64,000 nucleotides of DNA, taken from Purshia tridentata. Lineage: Eukaryota; Streptophyta; Magnoliopsida; Rosales; Rosaceae. Both the position numbers and the translations under genes were made by a program. Of this stretch, positions 48,990 to 62,400 are shown in pieces (positions within the stretch are counted from its first letter, which is position 1; every line of letters starts with the position of its first letter). The DNA is taken from the NCBI GenBank assembly GCA_003254885.1, contig QANT01002862.1, positions 124,001 through 188,000 on the forward strand. The letters are read 5' to 3'. The notes below the pieces were generated by a model. It had not been told where the DNA came from. It saw nothing but the letters and a program-made list of their open reading frames with translations, and made no database searches.

Positions 48990-51900
48990 CAGATACCAGT
49001 ACCTGTTCAGGTTCGATGCCACATGCTCCACGTGTGGTCTTCTCCAGATAGTCTTTAGCAATGTGCATTTTCTCATCAGTAATATACCCAGCGATGGAAA
49101 TGACCTCCATTCTATCCAAGAGAGGATTTGGTATCATCTCCACAACATTTGCTGTACATACAAACAGGACCTGCGATAAAATTTCCAAGGCATGGCATAT
49201 CAGGTTAAAAGAAGAGAAAGAAGAATGAAAGAAACCATCCTTCATCCTTATTACATTTCATCCATGCCACAACTTACATGGATACTTTCAGATGCATCAT
49301 GTAGAAAATTTATAATTGGTTCCCTCATCTTCTTTACGATCAATTTCTTGTTTCATGTTACAGTGTTTAAAGTTCCAAGTTGGAGATAATATGATGCATA
49401 CACTTTCTTGCACTAGGTAGAGAGAGTAACAAATTGGACACCTACATTCCCTTTCCTTCCATATTCTAAAGATCTTAAAATTCTACCAATTCAACACTCA
49501 CATGCACATACACCAGGTGGCTTGGAATGGCAAATATATTACTTGAAAAATAGAGCACCAAATGCCTTAAATCGCCAACAAAACTAACCTTTGATAGGTC
49601 AATTGGAACATCAAGATAATGGTCCAGAAAATTAGCATTTTGCTCTGGATCAAGAAGCTCCAACAAAGCACTTGCTGGATCACCAGCATGTCCCCTTCCC
49701 AACTGCCAGAAAACAAGCCAAATTTCAATAATCATCAATTTATTATGAAACTTGAAAACACTTACGTCCTTTGTAGATAGGCATTTTATAAAGTACTCAC
49801 TCTGGACTACAAAATAGACCCAGAGCATAATATCTCCCAGTTAAAATATGAAGCAAGCCAACCAGCCATATATTACCTTGTCAATCTCATCAATCAGAAC
49901 TAGAGGGTTAGCTGTTCCCACATTTTTAAGGCATTGCACCATCTTTCCTGGCATAGCACCAATGTAGGTTCGACGATGCCCCTGGATGTAAATTTCAAAG
50001 TCATTTTATAAGATATAGCTGCATGATGTACAGCTGTTTATAAATATTTCAGTGTAACAAGGTTTCCAAATACCTTAATTTCAGCAACGTCAGCTAATCC
50101 TCCTACAGAAAATCGAAAGAATTTACGGTTCAAGGCACGTGCAATTGAACGACCAATGCTGGTTTTCCCCACTCCAGGTGGGCCAGAGAGACAAATGATT
50201 TTTCCTGTGATATATAAGCAACATCAATAACTAGCTCAGGTTTGCAGTATTTCTTACTACCTCAGAAATAAAAATCAAATAAGAGCTAAGATCAGTGTCT
50301 GGAAAAATAGGGCCAATCCATGGCATGATGTGGACAATGTCTAAAAATCTAGACAATTATGGAAGAATTATAACAACCTTGTGCAATTCCTCTGAGTTTT
50401 CCCACGGCAATGAATTCCAATATCCTTTCCTTTACATCAGTTAATCCATAATGATCTTCATCGAGAATTGTTTGAGCCCGAAGAACATCAAAGTTCTCAT
50501 CACTGCATATGCAATTGAGATATATTGTAATGGAAATCTAAAAGATGGTCAAATATTAATAAGGGGACACGATAAGTAACTTGGACAAAAAGAAAGGAGG
50601 TGACTTAGACAAATCTTTTTTGTTGACAACTTACAACCCAATTAATCAAATATTGATTAAATGGAATTGATCGCTTCTTCGATAAAATAACAGAATAACA
50701 ATATAGTAACTCAATAAATATCCCTTTTATAGTTTCTTCAAAAGCTTCTCACGCTAGTATGCACTATATCCCATTTTAGATTATATAAATAATAAATACA
50801 TACTCATACAGATACCCCCTTTCAACAACAGATTTCATAGTTATGATAGTACCGTAGTTTACAAAAATCCTTTACATCATATCAGTTTCACCCTATCCCT
50901 CTATCCTACCCCATATATCAAAAACTAAGGGTACACTGACAAGATGAAATCCTAAAGCATTATCAGAAATCGCAAGTGTGGCAACAGTGTTCAAGAAATG
51001 GAAAACATTAGAATCTCAAAGATACTCCCCAATAAGATTAACTGAATTGAGTACTGCAAAAACCTGTAATTTCCCCATGGAATTGAAGTCAACCAATCTA
51101 GGTAATTACGAGTCACATTAAATTCACTAGAACTGGCCTCCAACAGCTGCAGTTTTGTAAGCTCTTCTTCTATAACTTGCAAAACATGAGGTGGACATTT
51201 TTCCCTGTTTGGTTCAAGCCTCTCTCTAAACTTTGCTGCACCACAGGATAAGAAAAGCGATGTAACAGTTATAGTTACCTTTATGCATATGAACAAACAA
51301 TGTTTAGAATAATTTATTAATGTTTTCCACATTAATGTTCAAGTCATACAAGACTAGAACTGAAATGAAAAAGCACCAAGAGCATACAACCATGATGTGC
51401 ACAGATTTGCAAGCATGCTAGTTACAGAAAATATAGCGTCAGACAAAGTTGTTCTCATCCCTAATACATGCATTTTAACCACACCATCCAATGCATATGT
51501 ATCCCACATCAATTTGTATTTATAACCATTTGTTAACCTACAAAGGGGTCCTAACAGAAAATTATCATTTTCTTATAAAAATAAGAGATATTATCAGTTA
51601 ATTACATCAGTTGAAAACTAAATGCCAAACCTTAAGGTACATAACTAGGTCTTACAGAAACTTCCTGTGCAAATAAACAAGCATACCAAGTGTGACTTTT
51701 GAAAAGGTGGGAACAACAGTATGCATATAAGTGTACCTATTTATGTTTAGTATCTAGGTCTATGAACGGAAAATTTACCCAAAAAATAACTAACCAGAAA
51801 GTGCTGTTTTGTCATCTGTCTCCAATCCCAGTTCCTGCATCATGTCAAGCCAAATAAATTCCAATAAACCCCAATGGTGAGAACAAAACTCACCACAAAG

Positions 51901-54545
51901 TGAACAGATTATTTGATAAATTATCATACAAAGCCAATGAAGAAGCAGTACTGACATGGCATGACATAAAACTCATATATGACGATGGTGGAGACATGTA
52001 CCTTCTTTATGGCTTTAAGTTGCTCATTCAACAAGTACCGGCGTTGTTCCCCACTTATTTTCTCTTCAATTGCTTTTGCAATAGATTCCTAAGTGTGACC
52101 CATAAATAAACTAAGGTGGGGAATGTATGTAAGTAAAAAAACACTGACATATTGGCATGACATACCTGAATCTTGCTGATTTCTATCTCTTTCTTCACTA
52201 ACTCTAGTGTGAGCTTTAAGCGTTTATACACCTGAGTAAAAATTACAGAGTTGAAGCATTCTGAATATAAGAAGCTTGAAGATTCACATATTTTACAACA
52301 AACAATGCTTGACTTAAAATTTTTCAGAGAGCAAACATAAAAAGAGCTCTCTAATATCAGCCACCCCAGCTATGATTGAGTGATACTTACATCTAGCTCT
52401 TCAAGCACTTTCTGGCATTGCAATTTGTTTGCACCAGATATTGCAGCTCCAAAATCTGCCAACCTTGGAAAATTAAAATCACCAATATGCTGCCCAAATT
52501 GAAATAAAAGGAGAAAGTTAACATAACAAATTTGTAAATCCAAGTGATCAACTATATCAACACAGACATGCATGTAAGCACTTCTTCAAACTAAGTTGGT
52601 CACTCTTGTAAAAATATGAGTCACATGCTAATTACTTCATCGACTCCTTTAAAAACAAGGGAAACCCCAAGATGAGGGGAAAAAAAAAAGATTTTTCATG
52701 ACAAAGATATTGGGGATAAAGCAGATAAGCAAACAAGAACAAAGACCCTAGGATATTTTAACATTGCGAATAACAAAACAAACCTGAGTGTATGTTTGCA
52801 CATGATCTCTCCAAAGGGAACTAGTCTTCAGAACATCTCTTAAGGTTGATATAACCTCAAATGATGTTGCCTTTATGACATCATCATCCTTGTTATATGG
52901 CTTATCCTGCAAGATAAAGTATAGCCAGATGAGAAAAATGGAAAGAAAAATATATAATATATGTGGACCCTCCCAAAGTTAATAATTGATCCAAAAACAA
53001 ATAAATTAACATAGAGGCATCATGCCTTGAGATGGTCAACTTTTACAGTCAGGGGATCCTCGTCAACCTGTAGAGAAGCCATAACTTTGCTCAGTTTAAC
53101 TATTTTTATCTCAAAAATAAAATACTAATTTTATCATACATGTGCATGTACAAAAATCTAGCGGACATATACTTGAATGATGAAAATCTTCACTAGATTC
53201 AAATGTTTTAATCAGTTCATTGAAATATTTGTAAATGAATCATGACGCATACATGAGGTGATAAGAAAACACTGATAGATATGACTTTTCAACACATTAA
53301 TTGAAAGTTCATTCTTACTGATTATTCCCCTCACCATCTCTGTAATTCGAAGTCGCCTGTGACCAATAAGGTCTATTTGGTTTCCTTGGATGCTTGAAAT
53401 CTGATACATGAAGATACAAGTGAAAACAACATGAAAAATTGAGAGGAAATTCTAATTGATGGATGTCAAGTTAATCCACAGAATTAAGGACACATGAAAC
53501 TTGGGGGGCAACAATAGATACCTGGGCAAGCGTACCGACTTCATGCAGACGATTAAACAACTCTTTCCCTTTTAAGTCATGTATGTTTTTCTCTGTTTCA
53601 GAACCAGATACCAAACTAGGATCGGTCCCCGACTCATCCTTGATGAGGAAAGCACCAACATATGGAGCTTGCCGCTTTCGGCTTTCCTGTAAAGCTGCTA
53701 ACAATTTCGGATCCTACATGAAAAGCAATACATTAGTTAGTATCAATTCCCTTCATTACCACAAAGCTAATGCTACAAGTGCATGGTCAAATAATACGAA
53801 ATGAAATATATCAAAACTTGAAAGTGTAAACCAAAAGACCAACTTGATTTTCAATGTAATCAACAATCTCCTTTACCTTCACATAAATTGGCATGTAGAA
53901 CCCTGGAAAGAGTGGTCTATGTGGCAATGGCAAAGCTAAGACCTGCCCCAAAGGTCAGAGAAAAAAAAGTGTTATGGAAAGCAAACACTAGTACACTACA
54001 CAAAATAGTTTTTTCGCTCAAGTACTTAAATTCTTATTTCATTGAAACCCTTTTCATAATTGCCCACACCAGGAACTAATAAAACTCTGAACAACTCAAA
54101 AAACACACATAAACCCAATTGAGAAACGTTATAATTCAACAACAAAAAGTAATCAAAGTTAAAAAAATTCCTCTCATTCCTCCATTTTGTCCAAGTCTAA
54201 ACAGACGGCTTAGCAAAACCAAAGCTTTCAGAGCCAACCAACCGTTAGATAATCTTCGGGTCTGGGATTTGTGGACACAATTGCCGACGAAGACTTCGAC
54301 TCGGCCTCGGCCTCGGTTCCCGCCTGCTTGGCCTCAACTTCCACCACCTCATCAGACCCGTCCTTCGCGTCCGAGCAAAAAAACGCTCGGCGAGCCATGC
54401 TAGGCCTAGTCAACCCGGTGAGCGAGTTAAGAACTCGGAGAAACGGCGAGGCGGGCTTCGTGACCCCGGGCCGGAGCAAGTTAGGGCCCAGGCTGTGGAC
54501 TCGGGCCTGGAGGCATGATGAGGAAGACGAGAGGAGCTTCAGCAT
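46927..54545 (-). CDS. LON1: Mitochondrial LON1 ATP-dependent protease
   Basis: A matrix AAA+ Ser-Lys protease that removes damaged proteins and acts as a chaperone. Twenty exons join in frame to 993 aa; the first is 54243-54545 and the last 46927-47112. The transit peptide begins [20 protein letters not shown]. The substrate-binding N-domain starts [20 protein letters not shown]. The AAA module has Walker [10 protein letters not shown], Walker [11 protein letters not shown] and [14 protein letters not shown]. The protease domain has [20 protein letters not shown], the catalytic Ser in [11 protein letters not shown] and the catalytic Lys in [10 protein letters not shown]. Intron 5 (after 53026) starts GC rather than GT. 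Exon 18 (48264-48539) encodes an acidic linker lengthened by an in-frame 126-bp duplication, which explains a length above the usual 930-940 aa. Lack of a peroxisomal C-terminal signal (ends DDQSKEK) separates it from LON2. Confidence 0.96.
48947..48988. repeat. (AG)n microsatellite in a LON1 intron
   Basis: About 21 uninterrupted AG units lie next to the donor of exon 16, only 14 bp past the splice site. Likely length-polymorphic. Confidence 0.95.
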
Positions 54546-54889
54546 TTGTTTGTGGTACTGAATAGACTGAAAAATTGGTAAAAAATGGGAAATTTAATTT
54601 AGGGTTCGTTGGTAGCCCTAGGGGAGCATTCGTGGTTCTCTGTTACAGCAGAACCGCCATTGACGTAAAACTTCAAACTGTATTGAAACGGAGACGGATT
54701 TTTCATGTTTTGTGTCTTAAAGCCCTGCATAAACCCTTGTCTTTTTAGTTGACGAAATTACCCCTGCTATTTGGAAGAACTACATCACAGAGGTCAGGGC
54801 TCGTTTCTTGGCGCAAAATGCATCTAAACTTTAAAACCCACAATTTTCTCGAGAAACTTTTAAAAATCTCCCGAGAAGAAACAAACAGA
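54546..54889. other. Divergent spacer between LON1 and the PPR relic
   Basis: Likely LON1 promoter and leader. Nothing distinctive is seen apart from GC-richer sequence near the LON1 start. Confidence 0.5.
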
Positions 54890-56591
54890 ATCTCGGGCAT
54901 CTCTGTTCCTCACTTTGCATCCCCACCTCACAGCCCTTCAACCTTCCACTCATTTCAGAGCTATTAGCAAAGCAAGACTGGTCAGAGCTCACAACCCTTC
55001 TCAAAGACTCAAAATTTGCCGCACTTCTTCACCAACTGTTCGATTCAGGAGCTGACCCAGAGCTGATACTCAGGTACTTCTGCTGATCCCAGAAGTATCG
55101 CAATGTTACATACAATGTTGAACTCACTTGTAATCTCTTGCACTCCCTAGCAATCGCCAAAAAATACTCAAAAATCAGAGATTTCTTAGATAGGTTTGTT
55201 AGAAACAATGAAAAGCATCCAAATTTTCCTTTTTTCACATGCTTTCACTGTGTAGCAACCAGCTTTGTGCAAATTCCATTATAAGTGATATATTGGTGTT
55301 GGCATATGTGAAAAATTTGAAAACCCATTTGGGTTTTGAAGCATTTCAGAGGCTGGTGAGTGGTGATTGTGGGTTCAAGTTATCAGTTTTGTCTTGTAAC
55401 CCTTTGTTGAAAGCTTTGGTGAAGGAAAATGAAATTGGGTTGAATATTCTGCTCAATGGGTTGTGTAAAGTTGGGAAATTGGACAGGGCAAAGAATGTTA
55501 CTAAGGATATGAAGGCTTGGGGAATTTCACCAAATGTGATTACTTATTATACTGTCATTGATGGATATCAGAAAAAGGGTGGGGTGGGGAAGATGTACAA
55601 ACCTGATGCCAATTTGAAGGAGATGTTGAAAAATAATATTTGCCCGGATGTGATTACTTTTAATACTTTGATTAATGGGTTCTATAAAAATGAGAATGTA
55701 GAAGCTGCGATAAAGGTGTTTGAGGGAATAAGGAAGCAAGGTTTGAAACCCAATGTGTGTAGTGTGTACATATAATTCACTGATTAATGGGTTATTCTGC
55801 AATGAGAGGCTTGACAAGGCTGTGCTTTGATGGATTAAATGCTTGTCCTGGGTTTTGAGCCATATGTTTTTACCTACAATGCACTTATAAATGGGTTTTG
55901 TATGAAGAAGAAGAGGGACAAGCTAAGGAGTTGTTTGATGACATTAGAAATCAAGGCTTGGTGCCCGATGTTATCGTATAAATGCTAATGGATGCTTATT
56001 TTAAGGCTGGGATGATGGAGGAAGCATATGTGCTGTATAAGTCAATGTTAGAGGAAGGCGTTTCCCCTGACACTTTGACCTTTAACTGCCAGATTGCTGG
56101 TTTGTGTAGACAGGGAAACGTGCAACCGGAAATTATTCTTTTACATGTAATGGAGGTTCAGCACTTGAAAGCCGGTCTCCCAACATATAATATATTAATA
56201 GATGCATTTTGCAAAGATTGGAAGTCAAGGCAGGCAGCAAGACTCTTCAATGGGATGTTCAAAAGGGGTTTGAGTCCAAGTGCCTTGACATACAATACTT
56301 TGATGGATGGCTATTGCAGGGAAGGAAACCTTGAGGCAGCTTTAAATTTGAGGGCACAGATGGAAAAATAAGGGAAGCTGGCAAACGTACTAACGTAGTA
56401 ACATATAAGATGTTGATCAAGAGATATTGTAAGAAGGACAAGCTTGAAGATGCAAATAGGCTTCTTAATGAGATGTTGGAGAAAGGGTTGGCCCCAAATT
56501 GAACTACTTATGAAATAGTAAAAGAGGAAATGATAGATAAAGGTTTTGTTCCTGATATGGAGGAGTACCTGTATACTTTCTCTAGCTCTTA
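54890..56591 (+). pseudogene. Decayed pentatricopeptide repeat (PPR) gene
   Basis: A P-class PPR protein of the Arabidopsis At1g09820 type (organelle RNA-binding), now broken. Recognisable pieces run in order: LLAKQDWSELTTLLKDSKFA, ILVLAYVKNLKTHLGFEAFQ, the repeats ITYYTVIDGYQKKGG and VITFNTLINGFYKNENVEAA, LMDAYFKAGMMEEAYVLYKS, TYNILIDAFCKDWKSRQAAR and [20 protein letters not shown]. The frame is lost several times: a TGA at 55084-55086 replaces the Trp of the expected WSQK, a segment of about 20 residues is missing after LVKENEIG (about 55430), frame shifts occur near 55760-55830, and there is a TAA stop after AQMEK (56369-56371) followed by out-of-frame remnants. The repeats remain readable, so decay is fairly young. 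A short functional product is unlikely but cannot be excluded. Confidence 0.9.
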
Positions 56592-57684
56592 ACCATTGAA
56601 ATGAGAAATTGAATTGGTTTCAGTCTCACCACAACAAAGCCTTCTTTTGTTGCTAAGGCGACATGTCTGTATCCAGATCCAATGATGGTCATCAAGGGGC
56701 AGTAAATAAGAATAGGAGGAGAAGCATCATTCGAATAAGAATCTCCACACCATTGAGTGTACCTAAGAATCTCTACAAGGTCTATGATTCTATGTCGAAT
56801 GTTGGGCAAACTTCCATACCAATCGTTATATACCATCGCTTCAAGCTTTTTCCAGCTCTGAGAAATCTCATGGAGGAAACAAGACTGGGGCCCTGTTACT
56901 AATTTGACTGTCATTCTATTGGAATTTGTAGGCCTTTTGGCTATTTGATTCAGTAAATAATATTATTGTTGTGATGACTCGCAAGAACCTAGATAGACAG
57001 TGGAGTAGAGCAGAAGTTCAAACCATCACAAAGTTGAGGGACAATAGCTCCTTTCAGCAGACAATGATATCAGTGTATGCTGGGGGAGCTAATTTACTGT
57101 TTTTTCAATTACCCAACTTTGTAGTTATAACAAGAAATTGGCAATGTGCCATGTAACAAAATGAATGGGAGGCCAAAAATTGTATTAAACTATTATTATT
57201 TGTATATTTGGGTTTGGAAAACTTAATTAAAACCATATACAGTAATAAATCCTTCATTGGAACTTTATTATCAAGCTTCTTTTTCTTGTTTTCTTTTTTA
57301 ATTTTTAGTTGTTTTGTTGGAAAGGCTTTTATTCCCCCCATTCACCCGAAAAAAATTGAGAAGGGAAATACGTAATGAAAATAAGAAATTGAAAAAAAAG
57401 CTAAACTACCGGCCAAAAAAAGAGAGAAAGAAAGTTAACACAACTACAACAAAACGGTGCGTTTTGTCCACTCAGACAAATTGCTTTCCATATTAAGGCT
57501 TTAGTAATGAAATCTGGATTCTTGACTTTTTGATACACACGGCATACAGATTCTTCTCTGTTGTTGAAGCTTTCCAAATCTCCTTATCACCACCTTCTCA
57601 TTTCATATTCCATAATTCCATTCACTATACAGACCCAAATTTAGGATTAGGGTTTTCTTTCCTTTCTAAAGTGTTTGATATCCC
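56592..57684. other. Spacer
   Basis: It holds the 3' remnant of the PPR relic and the promoter of the next gene. Reading frames on both strands (for example 56582-56914 minus) resemble nothing I know. Confidence 0.45.
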
Positions 57685-59419
57685 ATGGATTTCCAGAAGA
57701 AGAGAATTCAATTACTGCTCTTCATAGTTGGCATCATCGGCCTCAGTATCGCAGGTACACACTATATTTGTATATATATGTTTGCTTAGAATACTGAGCG
57801 AAAACAGTAATTAGAATTCAAATTATAATTTTTGCATTTACTCTCAGAATTTGTAAAAAACTGTCATTTTTTAGAATATTGATTAGAATTCAAATTATAA
57901 TTTTTGCATTTACTCTCCACTGGGAAATAATGCTTAGCTGATTGAATTTGTAAAAAACTGTCATTTTTTAGAATATTGGATCTTAAATCATACTCTTCAT
58001 GTTTGGTTGCAGCAAAAATGCGAGGGATTTAATCTAAAATCCCAAACTTAACAACCTAGATTATATCCGTTGTTATTATCTGAATAATAAGATCATAGTC
58101 ACCCACAGTACGTTTTTATTTGCTGCTGAACTACACCTCTCATTTGATCATTTAATCACTCGACCACGAAGTGCATTTCTAAATATGAAACATAATAAAA
58201 CGAAGTAGCAATCACCCATTACCATAATGCTGTAGTTCTTGTGTCTCTTTCCCAACCCTTGGGAATGACTTAGTAACAGTGGTTTTTTTCTTTTTGGTTC
58301 TGTTTTTTGGGGTTCCTCTGTATTGTCTTGATATTTTTTTTAAATGAATCTGTTGAAGGGGATGGGGCAGTTGCTTTTTTTAGAGACCCGAGCTGATAGA
58401 TGAATCACCATTTTGATGTCAATTTTCAGTTATTGTTGAAATATTACATGCATTCTGGTTGAATGGAGCTATAAATAATTGTTTCTCTACATAGTATTTT
58501 ACTAATGTTCTTGCTTAAAGTCTGTAATTTACACTCGTTTTAGGATTTTTAAAACATTGTGATTTACTCAGATAAATAATGCAATATTCAATTCTTAGCA
58601 TTTTTGTAGTAATATGTTCACATGAATCCAGGGAGAGACAGACAGACAGACAGACAGACTGTGTATCTATCATTCTATCCATTTCTTATTAGAGTATAGT
58701 CTCATCTTTTTATATTCCTTTTCTTTCCCATAGCTGAAAAATGTCGGGAGATGGTTGGGGAAGAGTATTCATCTCGGAGTGGGAAGTTTACAATCATGGA
58801 CTGTTTTGATATGAGTAGTGGAACACTAGCATGTGGTGTGAAACAGGGAGTGAAACTCTATGCCAACAACATCAGAGCCGCTCATGTCGAGGCAGAAAGG
58901 TATAAAGCAATAGAAGGTGCATTGAATGAAGCATTGTCACAGGGGATAGCTGCTAAAGATGCAGCCAAGCAGGCACAGAAAGCTGGAGAAAAGGCAGCCA
59001 AAATGGCAAGTCGGCAAGCCAAGCGGATAATGGGTCCTATTATCTCTTCTGGATGGGACTTTTCTGAAGCTATATATTACGGTGGTGCAGTAACAGAAGC
59101 ATCCTCCAGGGGCGTTGGCTCCCTGTTCGGCACCTATGCTGGAGGCTTTCTAGGGGAGCAAAGGATTGGGAGATTTGGTTATCTTGTGGGAAGTCAATTT
59201 GGAAGTTGGATAGGAGGTAGGATTGCATTGATGGTTTATGATGTGATTAATGGACTCAATTACTTGCTCGTAGTTGGTCTACCCGAAAATATTAAAGTTC
59301 GTGAAGCTCCTGATTATGAAAGTTATAAAGCTTCTGATGACTCTTATGCTACATATGTGAACCCTGAAGAAGAAGCCTCTGAGAGCTCAGAAACTCAATA
59401 TGAATATTCTGAACTGTGA
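57685..59419 (+). CDS. Secreted or ER protein with glycine-zipper-like segment, function unknown
   Basis: Two exons (57685-57754, 58734-59419) give 251 aa. I cannot name a function. The start MDFQKKRIQLLLFIVGIIGL followed by SIA/AEKC is a clear signal peptide interrupted by a phase-1 intron at the cleavage region. The mature part contains an Ala/Lys-rich helix (GIAAKDAAKQAQKAGEKAAK), then a Gly-rich segment, GVGSLFGTYAGGFLGEQRIG and YLVGSQFGSWIGG, with small residues every four positions, as in glycine zippers that pack in membranes or oligomers. The C-terminus is acidic (EEEASESSETQYEYSEL). Three Cys lie near the N-terminus. Codon use and the long open frame of exon 2 support a real gene. 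Confidence 0.8.
57810..57976. repeat. 72-bp tandem duplication in the intron of the glycine-zipper gene
   Basis: ATTAGAATTCAAATTATAAT begins both copies (57810 and 57882) and TTTTTTAGAATATTG ends both. Copy 2 carries an extra piece of about 25 bp (CACTGGGAAATAATGC...) in its middle. Confidence 0.88.
58636..58659. repeat. (GACA)n microsatellite
   Basis: Five to six GACA units lie in the same intron, about 75 bp before the acceptor of exon 2. Confidence 0.9.
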
Positions 59420-62400
59420 TTATTTTACTCATATTTTTATTCTGTAGATGCCATATAAGCTGTAGTTTCAGTGACTCGTTCAAATTTGTGTATAATTCGA
59501 CGAATGGTATTTACATACAGTTGCACGCAACATTCTTACACTGAAGTTTTTTTAGAATTCATCTATAAATGCAATTTCGTTATCATTTTCTTGCATTTTA
59601 TCTTTTGTTTGTTTGTTATCTTATGTTCGACTTTCCCTCTTCTAATATCGTTTGGTAAGCAAAATATATGATTGTAAACGCTAGTCAGCGTGAGGCTGAT
59701 TTGAGGTATGAAATAGAAGATTTACCACTCTTCACTGGTTATGGCAACCCTTGGGCCTAGGCCTGATATTGAACATCTCATCAAACTACTTTAGTCTTTA
59801 GCTGAGACTTGGTGTACACCCTAAACAAGGGGTTTTCTTTCATGCAGAGAGAAAAAGCGGATAACACACACCTAGGTGGGCCTTTTTTGCACAATGTATA
59901 GTAATCCCCTCTCTTTTTCTGCACCTGTTCTCTGCATCTCGCATTCTACATGAGAGAAGCGCTCTTAGTATGTGTGCATCACTTGCATCGTATCAGGGCT
60001 GATTTTCTCAATAATGAGTAAGACTTGTGTGGGAAGTTTTTTATCACGTCATCATACTAAGTGGTAGGAAAGATCAATTAAACTTGACATATGGCGGAGG
60101 GGGAGAAAAATAGTGGAGGAAAGATAAAGAGAAGGGTCAAATGTCAAGTTTTAATTGGTTTTTCTTGCCACTCAACATGATGATGTGGCACAAATATAAA
60201 CCTTATATAATAAAAATATTGAAAATTCAGCTATTATCCAAATTATTTTCCAAATTGGTGCTGAAGATTGAGGAATACATCTGCTAATTAAGATGGGGCA
60301 AGCATTGCACTAGGAGAACAGATTTGAAAGCTAAGGCGAGGACCCAAGCTATGGGGGTTAGTTGGACTAGCAAATAGTGTGGGTCTTCAATCTAATACTA
60401 ATAGGCCCATCGCTCTGAGGCCAGCGTATGGCACATGGAGTCGTGTGGTTGACACAAGTCCATTACTTCAAATGGCCACAGTGCATTTGACTTCATCTTA
60501 GCCAACCAACATGCAACGGCCCTGCCTTTGATTTTGATGCTTCTATTAATTAAACAGAAAGAAACGAAAAGGAAGCACTACATTTAATTAGTGCATGCTG
60601 GCATGGGGCACACCCAAATTTGAACTCAAACTTTCTTTTCATATAAGAAAATACTAAATAATCATCAACAAATACTCATTTCCTTTAAAAATAAAATTTA
60701 AATAAAAAAATAGAAAAAAAACTTCAAACACGTACATATATATGTGTCACATACCTTTTTATTTAGGGTAGGAGGATAGATAGTTGAATTTCTCTATAAT
60801 GGTATTAGTTTAGAAATATATTTCTCTATAATGTTAAACATGTCTTAAATTTGAAAGAAAGTTATTTTGTTGAAGAAAAAGTTGACAATGTTAAGTGTTA
60901 ACCCCACCAAGAACATTAATCTAAAAAGAGGTATTCTAACTTGTAAGAGAAGGTATCCCAATTTCGATGTCGAGTAGTCGCGTTACTGCTATTAGTTGTT
61001 GAAGTTGTTGGCCGGGAGCGAAAGAAAGTGGCCAAATTGAACAAAAAAAGTAGAAGACGACTTTCTTTTGTATCTAAAAACTTGTATCATGCTTTTATTC
61101 CGACCAAAAGCGATGTAAAAACATTATCAATTGTCTACATCTATGCTTACCACCTCCCGCAGTGGATTCTAATGTCAAAACAAAGCAATCTCATAAATTG
61201 AGGAATATTTAATGTTTGCAAGGTGATATTAAAAACATTCATGCACGATTGTTTTCCTTTTTTATTAAATCTCAAATGTTGATATGATACTATTTTATAT
61301 GTTATAATTAGTGTAGGCCGGCATTCATTTTTGAGCATGATCATATGTTTTTTTATTTTTCTATTAGGGTTTATATTTGTGAGCGAATTACTACTTATAT
61401 GAAATATATACGAATTTATACTATATATAAACCGACTCCATTCGATGAGTCACTGGTGGAATGTATTCATGCACTTCGAAATTGTCTTGGTCATCAGAAT
61501 CTATCTTTAGGGTTTAAAAATGAGGGTCAAATTATAAAGAGAAATTTTAAAGACAAAAAGCATCCAATTGATAAAGCTTGCACTACCTAAAGGAATGACT
61601 GTATTTGTATCTAGTTAATTTATACCATTGAAGTTGAAAGAATAAAAAACTCAAGTCTAAATGAAATTGAAAAACAGTATATGGAACAATATCTTTGGAA
61701 GTTGAATTCGAATTAGAAAAGGAGCTTTAAGAGGTTGGAATAATAGTGGCCATCCAGTTCATGTAAAGCCACCTATTTAAATCTCTGGGGAAATAAAAAC
61801 AAAAATTATAGTGGGGAGATAGGCAATTATTTGAAGATGTCTAAAATAAACAATTGATCGATCAGTACAATTAATGACCAAAAACATAATTAAGCAGATA
61901 CAGAGAGGCCCACATGATATTCATAATACATGTTAAAACAGCATACAGTTTGTCTATATATGCAGAAATATGCTATATGCATGTCAAGTTTCAACTGAAG
62001 GGGGACCTAGCTAGCCTCTTTTATTTTGTTCTAGAGGTTAAGGAAGTGCAAGATTAGATCATTAATTAATCATTAATATTTCCCATAACCTAATTTGAAA
62101 AAAGTAGCAATAGCAATAGCACAATATATAATAGCTAGACTAAACAAACCATGGATTTAGTTTTATTTTTGGCCGGTGAAATAATATTTTGAGAATCAAA
62201 ATCAGGTTGATTTATTTTTGAGGTTGACATTACATTTTGTGGACGCAACTCATTGTTTGTGATATATATAGGATACGACAAGTGGGGTTCACAATAAATT
62301 GGCTAGTTAGCCAGCTAGCTAGTGTGAAATGAATGATGCTGATATATAGTAACTTAAGAGACCAGCATACTCAACAAAATGTTTGTTTTAATTTCTTAAT

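Noticed and set aside
56582-56914. 110-codon minus-strand frame after the PPR relic
   Set aside because: No motif or family resemblance; the plus-strand frame over the same region is equally open, suggesting chance.
61345-61590. 81-codon plus-strand frame in the right flank
   Set aside because: Tyr/Ile-rich, AT-driven sequence with no similarity and no gene context.
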